From contig PMKP01000130.1 in the NCBI GenBank assembly GCA_003157775.1, positions 1,767 through 48,556 of the forward strand: a stretch of DNA of 46,790 bases. Direction: 5' to 3'. The position numbers and the translations under genes were made by a program. Position 1 is the stretch's first letter, and every line of letters begins with the position of its first letter. The notes beneath the pieces are model-generated. The model was not told where the DNA came from, made no database searches, and worked only from the letters and a program-made list of their open reading frames with translations. This document shows positions 36,207 to 45,713 of the stretch, piece after piece. This stretch comes from Myxococcales bacterium (lineage in GTDB: Bacteria > Myxococcota_A > Polyangia > Fen-1088).

Positions 36207-37691
36207 GTGAACGTCGATCCGGTAGCTGCGGTCTCCGGCGAGAAAGCGGCGGAGGTTCTCCAGCATCTGGAGGCCCGCGGCTGGAGGCTTGAGCTGATCG
36301 TCACCCCAGGCGGTATGCAGGCATTGGTCAAGCTCGCCCAAGATGGCTCTGGAACGCCTTGTCCACCGGAAAAAGTTGTCGAACTCGTGCAGACGTCCCT
36401 GTTGATCCTGACGGATGAGGAACAGGTGGGATTGCCCGACTTGGCAGCGAGCCTGGTCAAGAATCGCCCTGCTGGCGGCATAGTCGTGTGCCGGGCCAAA
36501 GCGCCACAGTCCCCGTGGGATGGCGTGAAGTGGCTTATTCCGGTCGGTGACGACGGCAAGCCCGGGGGTCATGGCAGGGTTCGGGCCAACCCTCAGGATG
36601 TCATCCAGATCATCAACGTTGTGGCCGATCAGCCTTTGTGCGAACTCAGCCCGACCGAGGGCGGACTCGACGTGTTTGGACTGCCCATTTCCCCGGGAAA
36701 GCCTCCCGTCACGCCGGGCAACAATGTGCGGGCCGTGCCCGGCGATCCCTCACGGCTAGTTGCCGTCTGTGCGGGGGGAGTGCGCTTTGGCGAGCCCACC
36801 CTCTCGGTGGACCAGGTCATCGAGGTGAAAGGCGACCTCGACTACAAGGTCGGGAATATCGATTTCATTGGTCCTGTCGTCATCCACGGCAACGTGTGTG
36901 ACGGATTCCAGATCAAATCGGCCGAAGACATTCTGATCGAGGGGACGGTTGGCAACAGCATCATCAACGGGCTGGGGGACGTCACTATCAAGGGTGGTGT
37001 GGCCGGCCTCCATCGCGGTCGCATCATCTGCGGCAAGACCCTCAAGGCCCACTATCTGCACCAGGTCTCGGCAACCGCGGGCGGCGACATTCTGGTGATG
37101 GTCGAGTGCCATGATTCGCAGATCATCACGGGCGGCTCGATGTCGGTGACCCGGGGTGGGATCATCGGGGGCAGCGTCCAGGCCGCGGGGAGCGTCCACG
37201 CTGGCTTTATCGGCTCGGAGATGTGTGTGCCCACCAAGATTGCGGCCGGCTACCACGCCGCGCTAGCCGAGAAGGCCGAAAAGCTGCGCATGCCTCTCGC
37301 GTCGACCCAAGAACAGGTGAGAATCCTCGAAAGGGCCCTCGGTCCCTTTCGTGATGTCACCGACCGCCTGAGCCAGATTCCGCCGATTCAGCGGGCCCGG
37401 ATCGTGAGCTTGCAGTCCAGGCTCGACGACGCGAGGAAGGCATACCGGAAAGTCAGCCAAGAGTTGATTCAATTGGCCGAGTCAAATCCCCACCAGGGCG
37501 CCGCGGTGTCGGCCGTGAGGCAGGTGTTTCCTAACGTCCACGTCTCCATTGATTCCATTTGCCTGCAATCCGTTGCCGTGGAGATCAATGGCCCCGTGAA
37601 AATGGTTGCCGATCCGGTCACCGGCGAAACCAAGCTGGTTTCGGGACGCCCTGCGGTTCGTGCAAACACCGCCAAGAGCTCTCCGTATTGA
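36207..37691 (+). CDS. FapA/DUF342 family protein
   Basis: GLDVFGLPISPGKPP..., VDQVIEVKGDLDYKVGNIDFIGPVVIHGNVCDGFQIKSAEDILIEGTVG, GGIIGGSVQAAGSV; GTG start. Confidence 0.85.
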   Translation: MNVDPVAAVSGEKAAEVLQHLEARGWRLELIVTPGGMQALVKLAQDGSGTPCPPEKVVELVQTSLLILTDEEQVGLPDLAASLVKNRPAGGIVVCRAKAPQSPWDGVKWLIPVGDDGKPGGHGRVRANPQDVIQIINVVADQPLCELSPTEGGLDVFGLPISPGKPPVTPGNNVRAVPGDPSRLVAVCAGGVRFGEPTLSVDQVIEVKGDLDYKVGNIDFIGPVVIHGNVCDGFQIKSAEDILIEGTVGNSIINGLGDVTIKGGVAGLHRGRIICGKTLKAHYLHQVSATAGGDILVMVECHDSQIITGGSMSVTRGGIIGGSVQAAGSVHAGFIGSEMCVPTKIAAGYHAALAEKAEKLRMPLASTQEQVRILERALGPFRDVTDRLSQIPPIQRARIVSLQSRLDDARKAYRKVSQELIQLAESNPHQGAAVSAVRQVFPNVHVSIDSICLQSVAVEINGPVKMVADPVTGETKLVSGRPAVRANTAKSSPY

Positions 37692-37775
37692 GTTGCTAGT
37701 ACCGCCTCAGCGCAATCCTTAACCGTGCGAAGTTGCTGCCTTGACGATATCTGGACTCGCCGTTAGGGTGTAAGC

Positions 37776-38618
37776 ATGCGGTACGTTGTCGCAATGGCGG
37801 CATTACTCACGCTTTCGGCCGGCGTGGCGCGCGGGGATGACCAAGACACGGCCCGTGACCACTACATAAAGGGCACGCGGGCCTACGAACTCGGCCTGTA
37901 TGACGAGGCGATTGTCGAGTATGTGGCGGCGTACAAGGCCAAGGATGATCCCGCCCTGCTCTTCAATCTCGGGCAGGCTCACCGGCTGGCGGGCCACCCG
38001 GCCGAGGCCTTGCGCTTCTACAAGACCTATCTGGCAAAGCTGCCTGAGGCGGCCAACCGCGCCGACGTGGAGTGGAAGATCCGGGAGCTGAAGGAACTGG
38101 TCGAGAGGCAGAAATTGCGGCAAGCGGAGCCTCCTTCGGGCGCAAGCAACCAGCCGGCTGTCACTGGGCCGGCGCCACCGGGGCCACTGCCGGGTGGAAC
38201 GGGCGTCACGCTGGATGTCGGCGCCGGCAGCTCGGTCGCGGTGGCCGTGAACGAGTCTCCCCCTAAGGCAGGGCAGCCAGGCCGGGCCAAGAAGCTAGCG
38301 GGGGTCGTGCTGGCGGCCGGCGGCCTTGCCCTGGTGGGCACGGGCATCACCTTTGGCGTGCTCGCGAAGCAAGCCGGCGACCGGCTCACCCAGCTCGACC
38401 AGCAGAGGGGCGTGTTTGATCCCTCGACGGAAAGCGCTGGCCGGCGGGACCAGGTGCTCGAGGGCGTCTTCATCGGCGTTGGCGCGGCTGCGGTCGCCAC
38501 CGGTGCGATCCTCTACCTTCTCGGCGCCCGCGCTGGCCAGGACGCACCCCAGGCAATCACCCTCTCGCCGGCCATGGCCGCCCGTTGCACCGGTGCCACT
38601 TTGCGGATGGTTTTCTAA
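37776..38618 (+). CDS. TPR-containing secreted/membrane protein
   Basis: Signal peptide; TPR-like AYELGLYDEAIVEYVAAYKAKDDPALLFNLGQAHRLAGHPAEALRFYKTYL; two C-terminal hydrophobic segments. Confidence 0.75.
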   Translation: MRYVVAMAALLTLSAGVARGDDQDTARDHYIKGTRAYELGLYDEAIVEYVAAYKAKDDPALLFNLGQAHRLAGHPAEALRFYKTYLAKLPEAANRADVEWKIRELKELVERQKLRQAEPPSGASNQPAVTGPAPPGPLPGGTGVTLDVGAGSSVAVAVNESPPKAGQPGRAKKLAGVVLAAGGLALVGTGITFGVLAKQAGDRLTQLDQQRGVFDPSTESAGRRDQVLEGVFIGVGAAAVATGAILYLLGARAGQDAPQAITLSPAMAARCTGATLRMVF

Positions 38619-39640
38619 TGCCGACACGCTCTCGCTATGGTTGGGTTGCAGGCCTGCTGCTAGCGGGCTGCTATTCGCCGAGCTATCACGATGGCGATCT
38701 CCAGTGCACGCCTTCCGGTCAGTGCCCGATGGACTACCACTGCGCGATCGACGATACCTGCTGGCACAACGGTCGCGACCCCGACGCGTCCGCACCGCCC
38801 GACGCGCCGGCTTCGGCCCCGGACGCTCCAGGCGGCGGGCCGGTGGACGCGGCCATGCGGCCGGACGCGCTCGACGCGAGCGTCCCGGGCGACAGCGGAT
38901 GCGTGAGCGTGCCGCTCGACCAGCTTGCCAATGCGTACGCCACAGCCGTCTGCAGCCAGAACTTCGCCTGTTGCGCCCAGGCCGACCTGAAAGGGAAGTC
39001 GCTGGCGACTTGCGTGTCGAACATTGAGAGCGGGTTGCAGACCGGAGTCCAGGCGATCTCCGATGGGATCGGTCGCGGGCGTACGGTCTACTATCCGGAT
39101 CGGGCGTGCCAGTGTCTGCAAGGAATTGCGGGGGTAAGCTGTTCGTCTTGGCCGATAAGCGCCGCGGACGGCCTTCCTACAGGGTGTGGCGCCGTCGTAA
39201 GCCCCCAGGTCCCTCCCGGGGGCGCGTGTCAGAGTGCCGTGGAATGCACCACCGGTTTCTGCTCGGGTGCGACCTCAGCCGCCGACGGCACGTGCCTGCC
39301 CAGGGCCGGGAGCGGCGAAGTCTGCAGCCAGGTCTTGGTCCAGAATAGTTGCCAGGATGGGCTGTTCTGCGATTCGACCAACATCTGTTCCGCAACCGAG
39401 CCCGAGGGGTCTGATTGCACGCGAGCCCGGGACTGCACCAGCCGGACCTGCAGCGTCGCGCCTGGTGCGGATGCCGGCAATGTCTGTGTGCCGGCGGCGT
39501 GCTACTCGTCGGGGCCGTTTCTGGCAGCCGGGTGCTCGATGGGCGGCCGGCCGGCGGCGTTTCCCGGCGCTATTTTGCTGGTCGCAGGGGCAGCCTGCTT
39601 GCGGCGCAGGCGGTCTGCTTCGCCCCGGCTGCGTAGCTAG
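38618..39640 (+). CDS. Cys-rich lipoprotein with MYXO-CTERM-like C-terminus
   Basis: Lipobox GLLLAGCYS; Cys-rich body; C-terminal AAGCSMGGRPAAFPGAILLVAGAACLRRRRS; TAATG overlap with the upstream gene. Confidence 0.7.
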   Translation: MPTRSRYGWVAGLLLAGCYSPSYHDGDLQCTPSGQCPMDYHCAIDDTCWHNGRDPDASAPPDAPASAPDAPGGGPVDAAMRPDALDASVPGDSGCVSVPLDQLANAYATAVCSQNFACCAQADLKGKSLATCVSNIESGLQTGVQAISDGIGRGRTVYYPDRACQCLQGIAGVSCSSWPISAADGLPTGCGAVVSPQVPPGGACQSAVECTTGFCSGATSAADGTCLPRAGSGEVCSQVLVQNSCQDGLFCDSTNICSATEPEGSDCTRARDCTSRTCSVAPGADAGNVCVPAACYSSGPFLAAGCSMGGRPAAFPGAILLVAGAACLRRRRSASPRLRS

Positions 39641-39650
39641 AGTTCTGCCC

Positions 39651-41696
39651 ATGAGTTTCTTCGCGGACCTGCATGGCGCCGATGCGCCGCTGGGTGGCAA
39701 GGCCCGCTCGCTGGTGCGGCTATCCGCGGCGGGACTGCGCACCCCGATGGGATTCGTGATCAGAGACGAACTCTTCCGCGCGATCGCTCCCTCGCTCTCG
39801 CTGCCCGAGAAGATCGACGACTCGGCACTCGCCGCGCTGGACCGCGCCCGGGCTGACCTGATGGCGGCACCCTTCCCGGCAGGTTTTTCCCGGGAGCTGG
39901 CTGGGCGGCTTGCACCGGACGCGCTTTGGTCCGTGCGATCATCGTTCGCCAGCGAGGACGTTGCTGGCGGCCTGGGTGCGGGCATCTATGAATCGCGGGT
40001 GGCGGTGCGCACCGACGAGGTCGAGACAGCCATCCGCCAGGTGCTCGCCTCTGCCCTGTCCCCGGGCGCGGTGGCCTATGCCTTGGCCCATGGGCTGCGA
40101 CCGGCGGCGCCGCCCCTGTCGGTCTTGCTTCATCCCTATGTCTGCGGCGAGGCCGAAGGCGGCGCGGCCTGCGTGCCAGAACGCCCCGGCGAGCCGATCA
40201 TTCAGGTACGGGCCGGGGCCTTGGCAGCCGCAGCAGCGACCCGGCTGCGCGATGCCCTGCGCATGCTGGTGCAAACCCAGGGCGACGTCGAGGTGGAATG
40301 GGTGGCAGTGGGCGAGAATGTCGTGTTCCTGCAGATGCGACCCTTTGAGCCCCCGCCTGCGCCTGGCCCCTGGCGTGGCTGGGCTGACCTGGAAGCGGCT
40401 GGCGAATCTCAGACTCTTTGGCAATGGGACCAGGCGCACAACCCCCTGCCGCTTTCACCTGCGCATGCCGGTTTGGTTGCGCTGGTCGAAGAACGCTGCC
40501 GCATCGGAATCCGCCAGCGCGTGCTGGGGCAGTACTTGTTCTACGCGCCCGATGCGCGGCCCGGGCCTTTGCCCATCTCGGTGCAGGATGCCCCTGCGCG
40601 CTTTGCGGCTCTGCGCGCCGAGGTCGAAGCACGCCTGTGCACACTGGGCGACGAGCCGGCGCTGGAAGAAGCGCTCGATCTTCTTCTCGCGGTTGAGGAG
40701 CCGATCTTTGGGATCATTCAGCCCGCGCTGCGTGCGGCGCGCACGAATTTGCAGGAGTTCCTGCGCCAGGCAGCGCCCTCGGCGCTACCCGCACTTGGCC
40801 AGCTTCTGGCTGGGGTGAAGTCCATGGCCAGCGAGCGCCGGCAACGGGCGGCCGGGTTGCGGGCAGCCAGAACCGCGGAAGAGCGTGCGCGTGCGCGAGA
40901 CCATTATCTCGAGCTTTTTGGCGACGAGACGCCGGTGTGGGACGTAGCGGTCCCCACCTGCCGCGAGGCCGCCGAAACCTTGTGGGGCAGTGAAAACGAC
41001 CGCTTCGACGCGCCTGCGGCGGTGGTGCACGAGGAGCAGACAATCGAGCGGGTCGAGAAGCAGATCGCGCCTGCACGGCGCGAGGAATGGCGCCGGCTCC
41101 TCCGCCTGGCCCGACAGGCTGCGGGGTTGGGCGAGGATGACGACTGGCTCTACGCTCGGGTGCAGGCCGCGCTTCGCCGCGCGCTTGTTCACCTGGGCAA
41201 GACGCTAAACCGGATGGCTGCGCTGTCGGACCCCAGCGCGGCGTTCTTCTTGCCTCTGTCCCTCGCGCGATCCTTGGCCGCGGGCGCACCGCCGCCCCCC
41301 AATCTGCAAGTCCAGGCAGCAGCCGGCCGCGCAGCGTGGGAGGCTGCCGGCCGTGATCCTCCTCCTGCGCCGGCGACGCCAGACACGGTGTCAGTGCGGG
41401 GCGTGGGCACCGGTGGACGGGCGCTCGGGCGCGTGGTCTTGCACCAGCCTGCCAACCCGCGCTCGGCGCCGGGGCAGATTCTCCTGGCGCCGACCTTGCT
41501 GCCCAGCGAGCTGCCCTTGCTGGTCGCGGCCGCGCTGGTGACCGAAACCGGCGGGCCGCTCGACCATGTCGCCACCCAGGCGCGCGAGCGGCGCTTGCCC
41601 GCGGTGGTCGGCGCGGCGGGCGCGTGCCGGCTCTTCCATGACGGCGATCTGGTGCTGGTCGACGCTGACCGCGGGCTGGTGGTGAGACTGGGATAG
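39651..41696 (+). CDS. PEP/pyruvate-binding and PEP-utilising domain protein (rifampin phosphotransferase/PPDK-like)
   Basis: N-terminal GGKARSLVRLSAAGLRTPMGFVI and WSVRSSFASEDVAGGLGAGIYES; C-terminal His domain TETGGPLDHVATQARERRLPAVVG. Confidence 0.82.
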   Translation: MSFFADLHGADAPLGGKARSLVRLSAAGLRTPMGFVIRDELFRAIAPSLSLPEKIDDSALAALDRARADLMAAPFPAGFSRELAGRLAPDALWSVRSSFASEDVAGGLGAGIYESRVAVRTDEVETAIRQVLASALSPGAVAYALAHGLRPAAPPLSVLLHPYVCGEAEGGAACVPERPGEPIIQVRAGALAAAAATRLRDALRMLVQTQGDVEVEWVAVGENVVFLQMRPFEPPPAPGPWRGWADLEAAGESQTLWQWDQAHNPLPLSPAHAGLVALVEERCRIGIRQRVLGQYLFYAPDARPGPLPISVQDAPARFAALRAEVEARLCTLGDEPALEEALDLLLAVEEPIFGIIQPALRAARTNLQEFLRQAAPSALPALGQLLAGVKSMASERRQRAAGLRAARTAEERARARDHYLELFGDETPVWDVAVPTCREAAETLWGSENDRFDAPAAVVHEEQTIERVEKQIAPARREEWRRLLRLARQAAGLGEDDDWLYARVQAALRRALVHLGKTLNRMAALSDPSAAFFLPLSLARSLAAGAPPPPNLQVQAAAGRAAWEAAGRDPPPAPATPDTVSVRGVGTGGRALGRVVLHQPANPRSAPGQILLAPTLLPSELPLLVAAALVTETGGPLDHVATQARERRLPAVVGAAGACRLFHDGDLVLVDADRGLVVRLG

Positions 41697-41714
41697 CCAA
41701 CGCACAGGCAGCAA

Positions 41715-41810
41715 CCGGGGCGACCGCAGGTCGCCCCTACGGCGTACGTAGCCGCATTCCAGTCCCGCCCGCATGGCACCGCGTGTAGGGGCGACCTGCG
41801 GTCGCCCCGG
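41715..41810. repeat. REPIN/MITE-like element: 26-bp perfect inverted repeat, each arm itself a hairpin
   Basis: Left CCGGGGCGACCGCAGGTCGCCCCTAC (41715-41740), right GTAGGGGCGACCTGCGGTCGCCCCGG (41785-41810). Confidence 0.9.
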
Positions 41811-41813
41811 CGA

Positions 41814-42146
41814 TCATGCCAGCTTGACCGGCTCGGACGCGGCCGGCATCGTGCTCGGCCGTCGCTTCTCGTTGACCCGCTCGCGCAGCTCCTTGCCCAC
41901 CTTGAAGAAGGCCAGGCGCTTGGGCTTGACGTGGACGGTGGCGCCGGTGCGCGGGTTGCGACCGTCGTAGGCGCGGTACTGGCGCACGGTGAAGCTGCCG
42001 AAGCCTCGTATCTCAATGCCCTCGCCGCGCATCAGGGCGTCCGACATCGACGAGAAGATCTGATCGACCAACAGCTCCGCGCGAGCCCAAGGAAACTTGA
42101 GCTTCTCCGCGATGACGGCGATGAGGTCGGCCTTGGTCATGGTCAC
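41814..42146 (-). CDS. HU/IHF-family DNA-binding protein
   Basis: MTKADLIAVIAEKLKFPWARAELLVDQIFSSMSDALMRGEGIEIRGFGSFTVRQYRAYDGRNPRTGATVHVKPKRLAFFKVGKELRERVN. Confidence 0.93.
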   Translation of the reverse strand: MTMTKADLIAVIAEKLKFPWARAELLVDQIFSSMSDALMRGEGIEIRGFGSFTVRQYRAYDGRNPRTGATVHVKPKRLAFFKVGKELRERVNEKRRPSTMPAASEPVKLA

Positions 42147-42176
42147 AGGAAGTGTAATCTATCCAAAAACGCGCCG

Positions 42177-43049
42177 TTAGTCGAGAGGGCGTGCAGGCAA
42201 GGGGGAATTGCTGTCGGTTCGGTAGCGATAGGTCTTGAAAAACGAGTACTCGCTGCAGCTGTGGCGGGCGTAAAAATCGATGATGTCCCGCCACCCGAAC
42301 TGCTTCTCGTCGACGCCTTCCTTGAACTCGCGCCACGAAAAGGTCTGCTGGCAGACGTCATGGCCGTGGAATCCCACATGCCCGGCAAAGGTGCGTGGGT
42401 CGTAGAGAGTCGCGTTGGGCGGAAGACGTGACACGTAGTAGGCGGACAAGGCCGGCATCTCTACCACCTCGATGCGGGTCACGTCGACCGTCTCCTCCTT
42501 GCGATACAGACATTCGGTCCGCAGGATAGTCTGGTCTGGCCCGATAGCCATGGCGTTGTGGGGGATCTCGCCCTTGCTCGAGCATCGGTGCTTGTCCGGC
42601 ACACTGGTTTGAATGCGGTATGCGAGATACATCGGCGTCCGGTTCTCGATGCGCAGAATCAGATGGTCCTCGGCGATGGTCTGGCCGTCGCTGACCGAGG
42701 TGGCCTTGCTGATCTCCAGCGAGACCCGGAGGTGGCGGGTTTCGATGGGGGCCTTGAGTCGAAGGCGTTGCGTTCCCTTCAGCTCGTCGAAATACGCGTT
42801 GGGCTGCGTGATTTCGTCCCAGGTTGGGGCCTGAATTCCGTATGCCTTGGCGTCCTGTTCAAGCAGGGTGCGATAGTAGACCGGCGAGAAACGCAAGTCG
42901 GAATGGATCATCATCGCGGCAGGCGGCGGCGGACGCGGGCGCTCGGGGGTTGGTGGCGGCGCAGTGGCCGAATGCAGCACGAACACACCAACGCCGATGG
43001 CCAGGGCGCCAGCCAGCAGCACGGCAAGAGCAAGGGGTTTGCCTTCCAA
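42177..43049 (-). CDS. Hypothetical membrane-anchored protein
   Basis: Single N-terminal TM, Pro-rich linker, soluble domain. Confidence 0.7.
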   Translation of the reverse strand: MEGKPLALAVLLAGALAIGVGVFVLHSATAPPPTPERPRPPPPAAMMIHSDLRFSPVYYRTLLEQDAKAYGIQAPTWDEITQPNAYFDELKGTQRLRLKAPIETRHLRVSLEISKATSVSDGQTIAEDHLILRIENRTPMYLAYRIQTSVPDKHRCSSKGEIPHNAMAIGPDQTILRTECLYRKEETVDVTRIEVVEMPALSAYYVSRLPPNATLYDPRTFAGHVGFHGHDVCQQTFSWREFKEGVDEKQFGWRDIIDFYARHSCSEYSFFKTYRYRTDSNSPLPARPLD

Positions 43050-43055
43050 GTCCGT

Positions 43056-44321
43056 CTACCCAAGGACGTCGCGTCCCCCGAAGTATGGTCGAAGCACGGC
43101 CGGTACGTCCAGCCTTCCGTCTGCCCGCTGGTAGGTCTCCAGCACTCCGACCAGAGTGCGGGGCAGGGCCAGGCCGGATCCGTTCAAGGTGTGCACGAAG
43201 CGGGTCTTTTCCTGGCCGTCACGGAAGCGGATCTTGGCCCGCCGGGCCTGGAAGTCGCCGAAGTTGGAGCAGGAGCTGACCTCCAGCCACTCGCCGCAGC
43301 CGGGCGCCCATAGCTCCAGGTCGAACTTGACCATGGCCGAAAACGACAGGTCGCCGGTACACATTTCCACCACCCGGTAGGGCAGCTCCAACGCCTTGAG
43401 CACATCCTCGGCGTCGGCGAGCAGGCCGTGCAGCTCATCCATGGAAGATTCCGGGCGCACGAACTTGACCAGCTCGACCTTGTCGAACTGGTGGCCGCGC
43501 TTGATGCCGCGGGTGTCGCGACCGGCGGCCATCTGCTCGCGCCGGAAGCAGGCGGTACAGGCCACGTGCTTGATGGGCAGCTTGTCGCCCTCCAGGATCT
43601 CGTCGCGATAAAGGTTGGTAACCGGCACCTCGGCGGTGGGGATGAACCAGAAGTCCTCGACGGCGTCGTGGTACAGGTTGTCGCCGAACTTGGGCAGGTT
43701 GCCGGTGCCCACCAGGGCCTCGCGCCGGACCATGTAGGGCGGCAGAATCTCGGTGTAGCCGTGGCGGCTGGTGTGCATGTCCAGCATGAAACTGATGAGC
43801 GCCCGCTGCAGCCGCGCGCCCCAATCCTTGAGGATATAGAAGCGCGAACCGGAGACTTTGACCCCGCGGTCGAAGTCCAGGATGCCCCAGCGCGGGCCCG
43901 AATCCCAGTGCGGCTGCGGCGTGAAAGCGAAACTGCGTTTAACGCCTTCTTCGCGCACCACCCGGTTTTCGCTTTCGTCCTTGCCCACGGGCACCGAAGC
44001 ATGCGGCAGGTTGGGCAGCTCAAGCAGTTTCTCGTCGAGGGCCTGTTCTTGCTGGGCCAGCTCGGCGTTGAGCGATTCGATCTTCTGCTTGAGCACGGCG
44101 CCCCTGGCCTTGGCCTGTTCGCGCGCCTCGGACGTTGGCGCCTTGGCAATCTCACGCGACAGGCGGTTCTGGTCGGCCTGGATGGTCTGGGAATCGTTCT
44201 TCAGCTTGCGCACGGCCTGGTCGAGCGCCAGCACCGCGTCCAGGTCCACCGTGGATCCTAGTTTGACAAAGCCCGCGCGCACCTCGTCGGGCTTGTCCCT
44301 GATGAGTCGGATGTCGAGCAT
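43056..44321 (-). CDS. serS: Seryl-tRNA synthetase
   Basis: MLDIRLIRDKPDEVRAGFVKLG; coiled-coil arm; class II motifs (GTGNLPKFGDNLY, FRREQMAAGRDTRGIKRGHQFDKVELVKF, LNGSGLALPRTLVGVLE). Confidence 0.95.
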   Translation of the reverse strand: MLDIRLIRDKPDEVRAGFVKLGSTVDLDAVLALDQAVRKLKNDSQTIQADQNRLSREIAKAPTSEAREQAKARGAVLKQKIESLNAELAQQEQALDEKLLELPNLPHASVPVGKDESENRVVREEGVKRSFAFTPQPHWDSGPRWGILDFDRGVKVSGSRFYILKDWGARLQRALISFMLDMHTSRHGYTEILPPYMVRREALVGTGNLPKFGDNLYHDAVEDFWFIPTAEVPVTNLYRDEILEGDKLPIKHVACTACFRREQMAAGRDTRGIKRGHQFDKVELVKFVRPESSMDELHGLLADAEDVLKALELPYRVVEMCTGDLSFSAMVKFDLELWAPGCGEWLEVSSCSNFGDFQARRAKIRFRDGQEKTRFVHTLNGSGLALPRTLVGVLETYQRADGRLDVPAVLRPYFGGRDVLG

Positions 44322-44377
44322 GAGGAGCGCAGTGTACGACGACCGTGGACGGAGGGCTAGCCGGTCGGGAGGCACTC

Positions 44378-45577
44378 TCACCCCGGCAGGGCGCGCAGAG
44401 TAGCCACGACGAAATCTTGCTCCGCGGGCGACATGCCGTGGAACAGGGGCAGCAGGATGGTGTTGTCGCGGGCGTGTTCCGAGACGGGCAGGCGCAGGCA
44501 GCGTCCGGCGGCGTGGGCTGCGAGATCGCAGGGTTCTTGGCCGCAGGACCAGGCGGCCTTGGCGTAGGCAGGCTCGGCGTGGGCGTTGCCGATGCCGCGC
44601 CGGCTGGCCACGCCACGGTCGAGCAGGAGTTGCATGATCTCGATCTGTGACATGCGCCCACCCGGCCGCAGGGTCACGGGGTAGCTCTGCCAGTTGCTTC
44701 GCAGCCACGCTGGCTCGGTCGGCGGAGCCAGCAAGGGGTGGTCGGCCAGCGTCTCGTTGTAGCGAGCTGCCAGGGCGCGGCGCTCGGCGATGATGGCCGC
44801 CAGGCGCGCCAACTGCGGCCGGCCAACTGCGGCCTGCAGGTCAGTCATGCGAAAATTGAAGGCCGGCTCGGAGAAGCTCTCCAACGTCACGGAACGACTC
44901 TCGTGGCGAGCCGTGCTGGGCACCAACATGGCGTGCTGGCGCAGCAAGCGCAGACGCTCGGCCAGCGACGGGTCGGCCGTGGTGATCATGCCGCCGTCGC
45001 CGGTGGTGACCAGCTTGCGCGGGTGAAACGAGAAGCAGGCCAGCCGGCCGTGGGGCCGGCCGATGCGCTGCCAGTCGCCGTCGATGCGAATCTCGCTGCC
45101 GATGGCGCAGGCCGCGTCTTCGATGACGGGCAGGCCGCGCGGCCGAGCGATGGCCAAGATGGCGGGCAGGTCGCAGGGAAAGCCAATCTGGTGCACGCAC
45201 AAAATGGCACGGGTGCGCGGGGTGATGGCGCGCGCGAGCGCGGCCGGGTCCATGTTGTAGGTGTCGGGCTGGACGTCGACGAAGATGGGTCGCGCCCCGA
45301 CTGCCACCACCGCGTTGGCTGTAGCGATGAAGCTGTGGCTGACCGTGGCCACGTCGTCGCCCGGTCGCACGCCCGCCACACGCAGGCAGAGCTCCAGCGC
45401 GACGGTACAGTTGGACACCGCCACCGCAAAGGACGCGCCCACGGCCGCCGCGAACTCGCGCTCAAAGGCCGCCACTTCCGGGCCCTGCGCGACCCAGCCC
45501 GAACGGATAACCCTGCTGGCCGCCTCGACCTCGGCATCGCCGAGCGCCAGCCGAACCATGGGGATCTGCATGGCCAC
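44378..45577 (-). CDS. DegT/DnrJ/EryC1/StrS-family PLP aminotransferase
   Basis: VSHSFIATANAVVAVGARPIFVDVQPDTYNMDP; VIEDAACAIGSE; CFSFHPRKLVTTGDGGMITT (PLP Lys). Confidence 0.92.
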   Translation of the reverse strand: MAMQIPMVRLALGDAEVEAASRVIRSGWVAQGPEVAAFEREFAAAVGASFAVAVSNCTVALELCLRVAGVRPGDDVATVSHSFIATANAVVAVGARPIFVDVQPDTYNMDPAALARAITPRTRAILCVHQIGFPCDLPAILAIARPRGLPVIEDAACAIGSEIRIDGDWQRIGRPHGRLACFSFHPRKLVTTGDGGMITTADPSLAERLRLLRQHAMLVPSTARHESRSVTLESFSEPAFNFRMTDLQAAVGRPQLARLAAIIAERRALAARYNETLADHPLLAPPTEPAWLRSNWQSYPVTLRPGGRMSQIEIMQLLLDRGVASRRGIGNAHAEPAYAKAAWSCGQEPCDLAAHAAGRCLRLPVSEHARDNTILLPLFHGMSPAEQDFVVATLRALPG

Positions 45578-45713
45578 AGGATCGGGCCTGAGAAGCTCGG
45601 GCGCAAGTGATGTTGTGCAGTCTGGGTCGTCTTAGCGGCGACCTGCGTTTACCCCTGACCGCGCGACCGAGAGGCGATCAAAGGGAGCGTGCAAGACCCA
45701 ATCCAGGGGCCTG

